Origin: JBMORL01 sp049322335
Lineage (GTDB): Bacteria > Bacteroidota > Bacteroidia > Flavobacteriales_D > UBA2798
DNA length: 64,000 nucleotides
Assembly: GCA_049322335.1 (NCBI GenBank)
Contig: JBMORL010000086.1
Span: 29,659-93,658 of the forward strand
Reading direction: 5' to 3'
The translations under genes and the position numbers were made by a program. How positions within the stretch are numbered: the first letter of the stretch is position 1; each line of letters begins with the position of its first letter. Under the pieces are notes generated by a model. That model had not been told where the DNA came from. It saw only the letters and a list, made by a program, of their open reading frames with translations, and ran no database searches. Shown here piece by piece: positions 33,372 to 42,078 of the stretch.

Positions 33372-36300
33372 ATGAAAAAATGGCCTTTTTTCCTGTCCGT
33401 CCTTATTTTCTGTATCACCGGGTTCTCACAGGCCGATTCTTCCCGTATGGTATTTATTGAAGGAAAAATTACCGACCGCGAGTCAGGATCGCCCGTTGAA
33501 AATGCAGTAATAGAACTGCTGTATGAATGGAAAACCGAACAGCACATTGAAACCTCTGCCAATGGAAAATTCAAACTTTTCCCGGTAATGACCGATAAAA
33601 AATACCTGCTGAAATTTTATTGCAGCGGTTACATCACCCGCTTCCTTGAGCTCGATCTTACCAGCTATCCCGATTCTTCCCGCTATGACAGAGGTATTGA
33701 TTTACCCCTGGACATGAAACTGGTAAAATATAAACCCGAATTCAATCTCACCAACATCGAGTTAAAGCCCAGCGGAAAACTCTATTATAATCCGAAATCG
33801 GGCGAACTGGAATGGGACAAAGTGGTAACGGATGCCTATACTATCGAACTCAACAATATTAAAAAACAGGAGAAAAAAGAATTTTACGATCCGCTGTTCC
33901 CTCCCAATACCTATCAAAGCAAAGGCAATCCGCATTACTGGAAAAACCGTAAACCCTTTGAAGGATACTGGCAACAGGATGTGCATTATTCTATTAATGC
34001 TGTGCTGAACGACTCGATGGATATTATTTATGCCGAAGAAGATCTTGTGTACACCAACAACTCTCCCGATGATTTGCCTTTTGTTTATTTTCATTTATAC
34101 CAGGAAGCTTTTCAGCCGGGGTCGTATTATGATAAACTGCAAAAAGCCAACGGAGAAAAACCCAATTACGGGCCATACGAATCTAACGGATTAGGAACTG
34201 AGGTAGATTATGTTATTGTAAACGGAAAGCCGCTGAAAACCGAACAGGATAACACTATTCTGAAAGTTTATCTCAACGAGCCCGTGAAAAGCGGTACATC
34301 TGTAAAATTCCATATCCGTTTTAAAACCTATTTTGACGGGCGTGGTGGTGTAGGAAGAAGATTCAAACAGTTTACAACAGCCGGGTATAAACATTATGAT
34401 GGCGTTCACTGGTATCCGCGCATTGCTGTTTACGACCGGAAATTCGGTTGGGAAACCGATCAGCACCTGGGCCACGAATTTTATGGCGACTTCGGATGTT
34501 ATGATGTGCTGCTTACTTTTCCCGCCAATTATATACTCGATGCTACCGGAAATCTGTTGAATAAAAATGAAGTTCTTCCGGATGAATTGATGAAAAAACT
34601 GGATATAAAAAATTTCACCAAAAAAGTAAAAAAAGATTCCGTATCCGTTATAACGCCCTACGACCCTTCGAAGAAAAAAACATGGAAATTTCATGCAGAA
34701 AATGTGCACGACTTTGCGTTTACTGCCGATCCCACCTACCGTATCGGAAGAGCAGAATGGAATGGAATCGAATGCATTTCGCTGGCGCAGGAAGTGAATG
34801 CCCACAAATGGCAGAATGCAGCCGAATATGCAGCAAAAATTATCCAAACATATTCTGAAGATTTTGGCATGTATGTATATCACAAAATGATTGTGGCTGA
34901 TGCGCGTGACGGAATGGAATACCCGATGTTAACGCTTGATGGCGGTGGCGAACCTGATTACCGCGGATTGCTCGCCCATGAAATCGGGCATAACTGGTTT
35001 TTCGGGCAGGTGGGTAATAATGAAACCTATCGCGCAGCACTCGATGAAGGATTTACACAGTTTCTAACGTCATGGGCATTAGAGCACATTGATGGCGATA
35101 CCGCTGTAAAAAAACCACCAAAATCAAAATTCATCGCCAACAACAGGCGTCCCGAACTGGTGCGCGAAAATTCTGTTTACAACCGCTACATCCAGGAAGC
35201 CCTCAAGGGAACCGATGCGTTTTTGAATACACACTCCGATGATTTTAACAGTGCACTCCGGCACGAGGGAGGATATCGCCAGGTGTATTACAAAACAGCT
35301 ACTATGCTGTATAACCTGCAATATGTTTTGGGTGATGAATTATTTTCAAAGGCAATGAAACATTATTTCAACCAGTGGAAAATAGCGCATCCTTATATGG
35401 AAGATTTCAGAAATTCCATTATCCAATTCACAGATGTTGATCTCAACTGGTTTTTCGACCAGTGGCTGGAAACCAAAAAAACCATCGATTATAAAGTTTG
35501 CTCAGCAAAATTCGGAAATGAAAAAGACCAGTATAAAATAAAATTCCGCAGGATTGGTGAAATGCAGATGCCTGTTGATTTCGCAGTGGTGGGAGTAAAT
35601 GATTCGCTTTATCATTTCCATATTCCCAATACCTGGTTTGTAAAAAACACTTCGGCTACCGTTTTACCAAAATGGACCGGATGGGGGAAAATAAATGAAG
35701 AGTATGAAGCAGTAGTTACCATTCCCGTTGGAATAAAAGATGTAATCATCGATCCTTCGGGAAGGCTGGCAGATGTAAACCGCATGAATAATAAATTAAA
35801 ACTTCCGGTAACTTATAGTTTTGATGCCCACGTTTCCAATCAGCCCGACATCAAAAACTATGAAGTGAAAATCCGCCCCGATATCTGGTATAACGGTTAT
35901 GACGGAATAAAACCGGGGGTTCACTTCAACGGAAACTATCTTAACTACAAACATGTGTTTTCTTTCAACGCTTGGTTCAATACACGGTTTTTCCAAAATC
36001 TTCCGGATGAAGTTCCGCAATACGATGGTGTAAATACCGATTTCGATCCCGTTTCATTTACATTTGACTATAAAACAGGATTGAACAAGCGACTTGCGAA
36101 GTCCAACTTTTTTATGAGCGCCAAAGTACTGGATGGATTAAAGGGAGCTACTCTGGGTTATGAAAAAAAATCACAATCCGAAAAAATACGGTTGTATTCG
36201 TATTTCAAAATCATGTACAGGAAAGATTCAGCCGATATGTATTACCTGAATTTTCCCAATGAGTGGACAGCCAATATGTGGAACAACACCATAAATTTTG

Positions 36301-37040
36301 GAATGGACAAGCAATACGAATATGTAAACGGAAAAGGGTTTATCAATTTCCATATCAAGTCTTCTTCATTGGGAAGTGATTACTCGTTTGCACAATTCAG
36401 CATGACTTCCATTCACCACAATAAAATATGGCGGATGAACCTGAGAACGAGAATTTTTGCACAATACGGAACATCACAATTTTTGGCTAAAGAATCAGCA
36501 TTGTTTTTTTCAGGAGGAAATCCTGAGGAAATGATGGAAAACAAATACACCCGTTCACAGGGAATTTTTGATTACAACTGGATGGGATTCGGGGCAGAAA
36601 TAAATCACTTTCAGTTTGGCGGAGGATTGAATATGCGCGGATATGCCGGATATGTGGTTCCCGAGGAAGATGAAGACGGAAACATTACCTATCATTATTC
36701 CGGGAATTCGGGAGCAGCTATTAATGCTGAACTCGATATGAGAGATATTATAAAATGGAAACCAAAAAAAATCAGCGAAGTTTTCCGGTTTGATGTTTAT
36801 CTTTTCGGAGATGCCGGAATCATCAGCAAGGATATAACCGGAAAAAAATTCGACTTCACCGGTTTCCGTGCCGATGCGGGAGTGGGAACAGCATTAACCA
36901 TAAAAAAATTCGGGCCGTTTAACGACATCAAGCCGCTTACCGTTAGGTTTGATATGCCACTTTTCCTCAATAGGATTCCTGCCGTGGAAAGCAGTTATTT
37001 TGCCTTCAGATGGGTGCTGGGAGTGAACAGGTGTTTCTAG
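33372..37040 (+). CDS. M1-family metallopeptidase with C-terminal beta-barrel-like domain
   Basis: A 1222-residue protein with a signal peptide of about 22 residues. Domains in order: a carboxypeptidase-regulatory-like beta domain (about 25-110; GKITDRESGSPVENAVIEL), a linker and N-terminal domain, and the M1 gluzincin catalytic domain with the zinc site HEIGH (536-540) and third ligand Glu559 (spacing HExxH-18-E, as in M1 enzymes). Then comes about 430 residues that look like an outer-membrane beta-barrel, with amphipathic strands and a terminal Phe (FRWVLGVNRCF). M1 aminopeptidases are usually 600-900 residues, so this is long. Likely an envelope peptidase anchored in the outer membrane. 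It stands alone between yihY and a minus-strand flippase. Confidence 0.8.
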   Translation: MKKWPFFLSVLIFCITGFSQADSSRMVFIEGKITDRESGSPVENAVIELLYEWKTEQHIETSANGKFKLFPVMTDKKYLLKFYCSGYITRFLELDLTSYPDSSRYDRGIDLPLDMKLVKYKPEFNLTNIELKPSGKLYYNPKSGELEWDKVVTDAYTIELNNIKKQEKKEFYDPLFPPNTYQSKGNPHYWKNRKPFEGYWQQDVHYSINAVLNDSMDIIYAEEDLVYTNNSPDDLPFVYFHLYQEAFQPGSYYDKLQKANGEKPNYGPYESNGLGTEVDYVIVNGKPLKTEQDNTILKVYLNEPVKSGTSVKFHIRFKTYFDGRGGVGRRFKQFTTAGYKHYDGVHWYPRIAVYDRKFGWETDQHLGHEFYGDFGCYDVLLTFPANYILDATGNLLNKNEVLPDELMKKLDIKNFTKKVKKDSVSVITPYDPSKKKTWKFHAENVHDFAFTADPTYRIGRAEWNGIECISLAQEVNAHKWQNAAEYAAKIIQTYSEDFGMYVYHKMIVADARDGMEYPMLTLDGGGEPDYRGLLAHEIGHNWFFGQVGNNETYRAALDEGFTQFLTSWALEHIDGDTAVKKPPKSKFIANNRRPELVRENSVYNRYIQEALKGTDAFLNTHSDDFNSALRHEGGYRQVYYKTATMLYNLQYVLGDELFSKAMKHYFNQWKIAHPYMEDFRNSIIQFTDVDLNWFFDQWLETKKTIDYKVCSAKFGNEKDQYKIKFRRIGEMQMPVDFAVVGVNDSLYHFHIPNTWFVKNTSATVLPKWTGWGKINEEYEAVVTIPVGIKDVIIDPSGRLADVNRMNNKLKLPVTYSFDAHVSNQPDIKNYEVKIRPDIWYNGYDGIKPGVHFNGNYLNYKHVFSFNAWFNTRFFQNLPDEVPQYDGVNTDFDPVSFTFDYKTGLNKRLAKSNFFMSAKVLDGLKGATLGYEKKSQSEKIRLYSYFKIMYRKDSADMYYLNFPNEWTANMWNNTINFGMDKQYEYVNGKGFINFHIKSSSLGSDYSFAQFSMTSIHHNKIWRMNLRTRIFAQYGTSQFLAKESALFFSGGNPEEMMENKYTRSQGIFDYNWMGFGAEINHFQFGGGLNMRGYAGYVVPEEDEDGNITYHYSGNSGAAINAELDMRDIIKWKPKKISEVFRFDVYLFGDAGIISKDITGKKFDFTGFRADAGVGTALTIKKFGPFNDIKPLTVRFDMPLFLNRIPAVESSYFAFRWVLGVNRCF

Positions 37041-37192
37041 CCACGGATTACACGGATTTACACAGATTAATACAACCACGCTTGCCATGCGCATTTGGCC
37101 TGGGGTTACACGCCTGCCGGCAGACAGGAATTAACGCGAATTAATTTTCATTACCATTGATATTTTTTCTCGGGAATTGATTTTTTTTACAA
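37041..37192. repeat. Intergenic repeat-like block after the M1 gene
   Basis: Directly after the stop, three imperfect ten-base copies of the CACGGATTA type occupy 37041-37070 (CCACGGATTA, CACGGATTTA, CACAGATTAA). A CCTGCCGGCAGACAGG palindrome lies at 37113-37128, and AATTAACGCGAATTAA follows at about 37130-37145. I have seen similar strings spread through Bacteroidota genomes, so this is probably dispersed intergenic repeat material. No gene is visible. Confidence 0.5.
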
Positions 37193-38680
37193 TCACTTTT
37201 TAACCCCTACCATCACCAAAACCTTTCCGAAAATTGTATTCATTTCTTCCGAAACCCTGGTAAAATACACCAGCGGTATAAACAACCCGGAAATGATAGC
37301 AGAACGTATAACAGCATTCAGCAAATGGTTTTCGGTAAATGAAGGAATGAAAATACCTGCTGCCAGTGGCAAAGCAAGGCACGCCAAAGCCATAAACGTA
37401 TTTTTATGAATGGGATGAATTCCAAATTTAGAAAATAAAAAAATACTTTTCATGATATTAAAAACAAAAACACATACAGCTGTAGCCAATGCGGCTCCCG
37501 TTATATCCCAAACAGGAATAAGAAAATAATTGGTGATAACAACAAAAACCAGCATAATAAGCGTAAACACAAGATTAAGCCTGTAATATTTTGTAATGCT
37601 GAGAATAATACCATTTACCGATGTAAAAAGATCGAAGAGTTTGGCCAGTCCTAAAAACAGAAAACAGTATTTGGCTACTTTAAATTCTTCAGGCTGGGTG
37701 GCCAGCACATCATCAACCGAACACCAGATAAGAATAAAAATAATACCACCCGAAAGTAACATGTTGAGCGAACTTTTTTTATACAACTCACTTATCTTTC
37801 CCCATTCCCCGTTATGATAATAATCTGCCATTACCGACAACGAGATATTAAGCAGCGAGCGATAAGGAACTGTAACAACAGTGGCCATAAAAAAAGCGAG
37901 ACTATAATACGGAATAAAAATCGTTCCGATCATAGCACCGATCATGGCAATATCGATTTTGCTTACCAGGATGGTGGCACCACTGTCGAAAAAGGAATAA
38001 ATCCCGTAATTGGCACATTCATTAAATTCTGACCGTTCGGGCCAATCGATTTTGAAAAGAGAAAATCCGCCAAGAAAAAGAAACAGCGCTATCAGCTGTA
38101 TAACAAACGTCAGCGAATAAGCGATGAAAAATCCCTCCAGCGAAATCACTTCAAAATAATACAGGAACAATGTACTGATGGCCAGCAGGCGGATAAAAAC
38201 TTCATTTATAAATGCAATCATCACCGTTTTGTAACGCGAAATAGCAATGCCATTCATAGAGCGGTGAAAGTTGAATGAAAATGTAATGATGAACATAAGA
38301 AATGAAAATAACACCAGTCCGGGTACCGGGTTTTTGGATATACTGCCAAAAAACCATTCACTTCCGAACAAAAGAAAAAGGCCCAGCAATAATGTTCCCA
38401 CCAGCGGAAACAACCATGCAAAAAACAACGATTTCCCTTCTTTCCCCTGCTCTCTGAATTTAGGATTATAACGGATCACAATCGCAATCGCACCGAAATT
38501 CAAAAATTGCGAAAAAATAGTTCCCCAGTTCACGATCAAACTCACCCATCCCCAGTTTTCGAGTTTTTCGGGTGTATCAAAAACAAAAGGAACAAGAACA
38601 ATAGTGTTTACCGCACCGATGATAAAACCGGTAACCAGGTTCACTGCGTTAAATATTCCCTGTTTGACTACTATTCCCAA
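37193..38680 (-). CDS. Polysaccharide flippase, MOP superfamily (second copy)
   Basis: A 495-residue membrane protein with about 14 hydrophobic segments. The start is a TTG at 38680, preferred because MGIVVKQGIFNAVN is the typical first helix of Bacteroidota flippases. It differs from the 16868 flippase and is outside the polysaccharide locus. Known role of the family: moving lipid-linked glycan units across the inner membrane. No glycosyltransferase lies adjacent, so the glycan is unknown. It is downstream of pyrF on the same strand with a 100-base gap that holds an inverted repeat. Confidence 0.85.
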   Translation of the reverse strand: MGIVVKQGIFNAVNLVTGFIIGAVNTIVLVPFVFDTPEKLENWGWVSLIVNWGTIFSQFLNFGAIAIVIRYNPKFREQGKEGKSLFFAWLFPLVGTLLLGLFLLFGSEWFFGSISKNPVPGLVLFSFLMFIITFSFNFHRSMNGIAISRYKTVMIAFINEVFIRLLAISTLFLYYFEVISLEGFFIAYSLTFVIQLIALFLFLGGFSLFKIDWPERSEFNECANYGIYSFFDSGATILVSKIDIAMIGAMIGTIFIPYYSLAFFMATVVTVPYRSLLNISLSVMADYYHNGEWGKISELYKKSSLNMLLSGGIIFILIWCSVDDVLATQPEEFKVAKYCFLFLGLAKLFDLFTSVNGIILSITKYYRLNLVFTLIMLVFVVITNYFLIPVWDITGAALATAVCVFVFNIMKSIFLFSKFGIHPIHKNTFMALACLALPLAAGIFIPSFTENHLLNAVIRSAIISGLFIPLVYFTRVSEEMNTIFGKVLVMVGVKK

Positions 38681-38691
38681 GAGTGATAGTG

Positions 38692-38765
38692 ATTGAGTTA
38701 TTAAGTTATTAAATTATTGAGTAATGTATGATGAAAATTTTCTTTACATTTTATTAACTCAATAA
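38692..38765. repeat. AT-rich inverted repeat between flippase and pyrF
   Basis: ATTGAGTTA (38692-38700) and TAACTCAAT (38755-38763) are exact complements. Between them AAGTTATT- and AAATTATT-type words repeat. The words resemble those in the inverted repeat at 30386-30477. It may terminate pyrF transcription (minus strand) or be a dispersed element. Confidence 0.4.
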
Positions 38766-38780
38766 ATTTTTTATTTTGAT

Positions 38781-39608
38781 TCAGCACAGGTTAAAATCTG
38801 TTAAAATTTTACTCATTTCCTCCCTCATCTTCATCGCTTCTTCCCTGGCTTTTTGGGCAAAATTGTTTTCTGATGAGGCATAAAGAATACTTCGTGAAGC
38901 ATTTACGATTATCCCTACCCCGTTATTCATTCCGTATTTGGCCACTTCCTGTAAACTTCCTCCCTGTGCACCTACACCGGGAACAAGAAGAAAATGATCC
39001 GGTACAATTTTGCGTATCTCTTTCAGCATTTCGGGACGCGTAGCTCCCACCACATACATCATGTTTTCATCGTTGCCCCATTGTTTGGATTTCTCCAACA
39101 CCTGTTCAAATAATTTTTTACTTCCTGACTGCTGCAACTGGAAATCGTCCGCGCCTTTGTTGCTTGTTAATGCGAGCAATATTACCCATTTATTTTTGTA
39201 ACCGGCAAAAGGTGTCACGCTATCTTCACCCATGTAAGGAGCAACAGTAATAGCATCGAAATTCAGTTTATCAAAGACCGCAGAAGCATACATTTTCGAA
39301 GTATTACCGATATCCCCGCGCTTGGCATCGGCAATGGTAAAAATATCCGGGTATTTTTCGTTTAGATAATTAATTGTTTTTTCCAGCGACATCCAGCCTT
39401 TCACTCCTTCACTTTCAAAAAACGCAAAATTGGGTTTATAAGCTATGCACAAGTCGTTAGTAGAGTCAATAATCTGTTTGCAGAATTCGAAAAGAGGATC
39501 TTCTGAAGAAAGAAGATGTTTCGGGATTTTGGATATATCCGGATCCAGTCCCACACAGAGAAAACTTTTTTTCTTCCTGATCTGCGTTATAATTTCCTGT
39601 TTGGTCAT
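38781..39608 (-). CDS. pyrF: Orotidine 5'-phosphate decarboxylase, type 2
   Basis: A 275-residue enzyme of the longer PyrF subfamily: FLCVGLDPDISKIPKHLL near the N-terminus, IADAKRGDIGNTSKMYA with the catalytic Lys/Asp cluster, TVAPYMGEDSVTPF, and VPGVGAQGG with IIVNASRSILYAS at the phosphate site. It makes UMP, the last step of pyrimidine synthesis. It starts one base after prfA ends, in the purM-prfA-pyrF order. Confidence 0.95.
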   Translation of the reverse strand: MTKQEIITQIRKKKSFLCVGLDPDISKIPKHLLSSEDPLFEFCKQIIDSTNDLCIAYKPNFAFFESEGVKGWMSLEKTINYLNEKYPDIFTIADAKRGDIGNTSKMYASAVFDKLNFDAITVAPYMGEDSVTPFAGYKNKWVILLALTSNKGADDFQLQQSGSKKLFEQVLEKSKQWGNDENMMYVVGATRPEMLKEIRKIVPDHFLLVPGVGAQGGSLQEVAKYGMNNGVGIIVNASRSILYASSENNFAQKAREEAMKMREEMSKILTDFNLC

Positions 39609-39609
39609 A

Positions 39610-40692
39610 TTATCCTGCGAGCCCGCTTTTTAATTTTTCTGCATTTTCGGCCACCTGCAAAGCTTCAATCACCTCATCCAGTTCTCCGTTCATGATGGCA
39701 GAAAGATTGTATAAAGTTAAACCTATTCTGTGATCTGTTACTCTTCCCTGCGGATAGTTATAGGTTCTGATTTTGGCCGACCGGTCGCCTGTAGACACCA
39801 TGGTTTTTCTCTGTTTGGCGCGTTCATCCACTACTTTGGCCAGTTCTTTTTCATACATGCGTGTGCGCAAAACTTTTAATGCTTTTTCAAAATTCTTGAT
39901 TTGTGATCGTTCATCCTGGCATTCCACAATAATTCCGGTAGGAATATGCGTCAACCGCACAGCCGATTCGGTTTTATTAACGTGCTGCCCACCTGCCCCC
40001 GAAGCCCGAAACACATCTTTTTTTACATCTGTCATATTCAGTTGCACATCCACCTCATCGGCTTCGGGTAAAACAGCAACTGTGGCGGCAGAAGTATGTA
40101 CCCGCCCTTGGGCCTCCGTTTCGGGAACCCGCTGCACACGATGCACACCCGATTCGAATTTCAACAAACCATAAACATCCTGGCCTTCCACCGAAAAAGA
40201 TGCTTCCTTGTATCCGCCTGCTTCACTTTCATTTAATGTAATGGTTTCTACTGTCCACCCTTTTTTGGCGCAATACCTTGTATACATACGATACAGGTCT
40301 CCCGCAAAAATAGCCGCTTCATTTCCTCCGGTTCCTGCGCGAATTTCAACTACCGAGTTTTTTGAATCTTCAGGATCTTTTGGAATAAGTAAATATTTTA
40401 TTTCTTCTTCCAGATTAGGAATCTTTTCTTCGAGTTCTGCCAGTTCTGCTTTTGCCATCTCACGAAACTCTTCATCTTTTTCATTTCTCAAAACATCTTT
40501 TGCACTGTCAAGATTACCCAGCATGTTTTTGTATAACTTATATTTTTCAATCAGCGGCTCAAGGTCTTTGTATTCTTTATTCAGTTTTACATAACGTTTC
40601 ATATCCGATATCACAGCCGGATCGGTGATCAGTTCGCCTACTTCGTTGTATCGGTCGTTGATGGATTCGAGTTTTTGTAAGAGAGAGCTCAT
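39610..40692 (-). CDS. prfA: Peptide chain release factor 1
   Basis: The ATG at 40692 (MSSLLQKLESINDRYNEV) is the family start, giving 360 residues. The 52-codon upstream extension is non-homologous. RF1 reads UAA and UAG stop codons and releases the peptide. The PxT recognition motif is PET in RVPETEAQGRVHTSAAT (residues 190-192), and the catalytic loop GGQ is at 234-236 in SGAGGQHVNKTES. A (TTTGAGA)4 tandem repeat on the plus strand touches the start codon. The gene is one base upstream of pyrF. Confidence 0.96.
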   Translation of the reverse strand: MSSLLQKLESINDRYNEVGELITDPAVISDMKRYVKLNKEYKDLEPLIEKYKLYKNMLGNLDSAKDVLRNEKDEEFREMAKAELAELEEKIPNLEEEIKYLLIPKDPEDSKNSVVEIRAGTGGNEAAIFAGDLYRMYTRYCAKKGWTVETITLNESEAGGYKEASFSVEGQDVYGLLKFESGVHRVQRVPETEAQGRVHTSAATVAVLPEADEVDVQLNMTDVKKDVFRASGAGGQHVNKTESAVRLTHIPTGIIVECQDERSQIKNFEKALKVLRTRMYEKELAKVVDERAKQRKTMVSTGDRSAKIRTYNYPQGRVTDHRIGLTLYNLSAIMNGELDEVIEALQVAENAEKLKSGLAG

Positions 40693-40719
40693 TTGAGATT
40701 TGAGATTTGAGATTTGAGA
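40692..40719. repeat. Seven-base tandem repeat at the prfA start
   Basis: Four perfect copies of TTTGAGA run from 40692 to 40719. On the minus strand they read TCTCAAA and end in the A of the prfA start codon. The rest of the gap up to 40828 shows no other feature. Confidence 0.85.
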
Positions 40720-40828
40720 TTTAGGTGAAACTGAAATGTTGTTTATATTATTATTTATTTTTCCACGTATGCCGCCTGAGTGGTATGTGTGGGTAAACAA
40801 GCGGGCACCGAAGGCGGATTTAATAAAG

Positions 40829-42010
40829 CTAATACTCAAACGTTCCAAATTTTGATTGGATGGTGAGTTTGTTATTTTCTGATGATTCTACTCTTCCCAC
40901 AATTTTTGCATCAATATTAAATGAACGGCTGATGGAAATAATTTCTCCGGCTGTTTTTTCATCGGTATATATTTCCATGCGATGACCCATGTTAAATACC
41001 TTATACATTTCTTTCCAGCCGGTGCCCGATTGTTCATGTATCATTTTAAAAAGTGGCGGGAGATCAAAAAGGTTGTCTTTTATTATGTGAACATTCTCCG
41101 TAAAATGCATCACTTTGGTTTGCGCTCCTCCGCTGCAATGTACAAGGCCTTTTATTTTTGAGCGGTGTTCGGAAAGAATTTTTTTAATGACCGGTGCATA
41201 AGTGCGGGTAGGCGACAAAACGAGTTTCCCTGCATCAACATATTCATTGTTCTTTTCGTCCACACAAATTTTATCTGTCAGTTTTAACTTTCCGCTGTAA
41301 ACTAACGTTTCGGGGATTGACGCATCAAAGCTTTCGGGATATTTTTTTGCCACCGGTTTATCAAAAACATCATGCCGGGCCGAAGTAAGTCCGTTGCTTC
41401 CCATTCCGCCATTGTATTCTTTTTCGTAAGATGCTTTTCCAAATGAAGAAAGTCCGACTATAACTTGTCCGGGTGCGATGGTGTGATTGGAGATCACTTC
41501 ACTTCTTTTCATCCGGCAGGTAACGGTAGAATCTACAATGATGGTTCTCACAAGATCTCCTACATCGGCTGTTTCACCTCCGGTAGAATAAATGGAAATG
41601 CCATGCAAACGTAATTCTTCGAGCAACTCTTCCGTTCCGCTGATAATAGCCGAGATCACTTCTCCCGGAATTAAATTTTTATTTCTTCCGATGGTGGAAG
41701 AAAGTAAAATGTTTTCAGTGGCGCCTACACAAAGAAGATCGTCAAGGTTCATCACTATCGCGTCCTGTGCAATTCCTTTCCAAACGGAAATATCTCCTGT
41801 TTCTTTCCAGTAGACATAGGCCAGGGATGATTTTGTTCCCGCTCCATCGGCATGCATTACGATGCAGTGTTCTTCACTTCCGGTCAGCTGATCGGGAATA
41901 ATTTTACAGAATGCTTTTGGAAAAAGGCCTTTGTCAACGTTTTTTATGGCGTTGTGCACATCTTCTTTGGAGGCGGAGACTCCACGCTGGTTATATCGCT
42001 GATCGGCCAT
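40829..42010 (-). CDS. purM: Phosphoribosylformylglycinamidine cyclo-ligase (AIR synthase)
   Basis: The ATG at 42010 (MADQRYNQRGVSASKEDV) gives 393 residues. The ten extra residues of the longer frame are rejected. It is a PurM/AIR-synthase-fold enzyme: MHADGAGTKSSLAYVYW, QDAIVMNLDDLLCVGATE, GISIYSTGGETADVGDLV and GLVHCSGGAQTKV. It makes AIR in purine synthesis. It belongs to the longer Bacteroidota type rather than the usual 345-residue form, so the symbol is by family rather than strict orthology. A minus-strand TATTTTTG (42020-42027) ends nine bases before the start. Confidence 0.9.
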   Translation of the reverse strand: MADQRYNQRGVSASKEDVHNAIKNVDKGLFPKAFCKIIPDQLTGSEEHCIVMHADGAGTKSSLAYVYWKETGDISVWKGIAQDAIVMNLDDLLCVGATENILLSSTIGRNKNLIPGEVISAIISGTEELLEELRLHGISIYSTGGETADVGDLVRTIIVDSTVTCRMKRSEVISNHTIAPGQVIVGLSSFGKASYEKEYNGGMGSNGLTSARHDVFDKPVAKKYPESFDASIPETLVYSGKLKLTDKICVDEKNNEYVDAGKLVLSPTRTYAPVIKKILSEHRSKIKGLVHCSGGAQTKVMHFTENVHIIKDNLFDLPPLFKMIHEQSGTGWKEMYKVFNMGHRMEIYTDEKTAGEIISISRSFNIDAKIVGRVESSENNKLTIQSKFGTFEY

Positions 42011-42019
42011 GAGGGTGCG

Positions 42020-42027
42020 CAAAAATA
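42020..42027 (-). promoter_or_regulatory. Candidate -7 element of purM
   Basis: Minus-strand TATTTTTG matches TAnnTTTG and is followed by nine bases before the ATG at 42010, a very short leader. It adjoins the terminator of the upstream gene. Confidence 0.35.
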
Positions 42028-42061
42028 AAAAAAGCACCACGTTTTACGGTGATGCTTTTTT
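42028..42061 (-). terminator. Terminator after the PorE-like gene
   Basis: The stem AAAAAAGCACCAC (42028-42040) pairs with GTGATGCTTTTTT (42049-42061) with one mismatch. On the minus strand it begins 18 bases after the stop of the 42079 gene and has A/T flanks that give a U-tract in both directions. Confidence 0.75.
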
Positions 42062-42078
42062 GTTTATTTCAACTTTCA

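Noticed and set aside
34191..34883. Minus-strand open frame (230 codons) opposite the M1 peptidase
   Set aside because: Phe/Ile/Cys-rich antisense product of a conserved coding region including the zinc peptidase domain; not a real gene.
37193..38680. Second flippase as part of the polysaccharide locus
   Set aside because: It is separated by housekeeping genes (rlmH to the M1 gene) and lies on the other strand; it belongs to a different unit.
40693..40848. Longer 5' start of prfA
   Set aside because: The extra 52 residues come partly from the heptamer repeat and do not resemble release factor 1.
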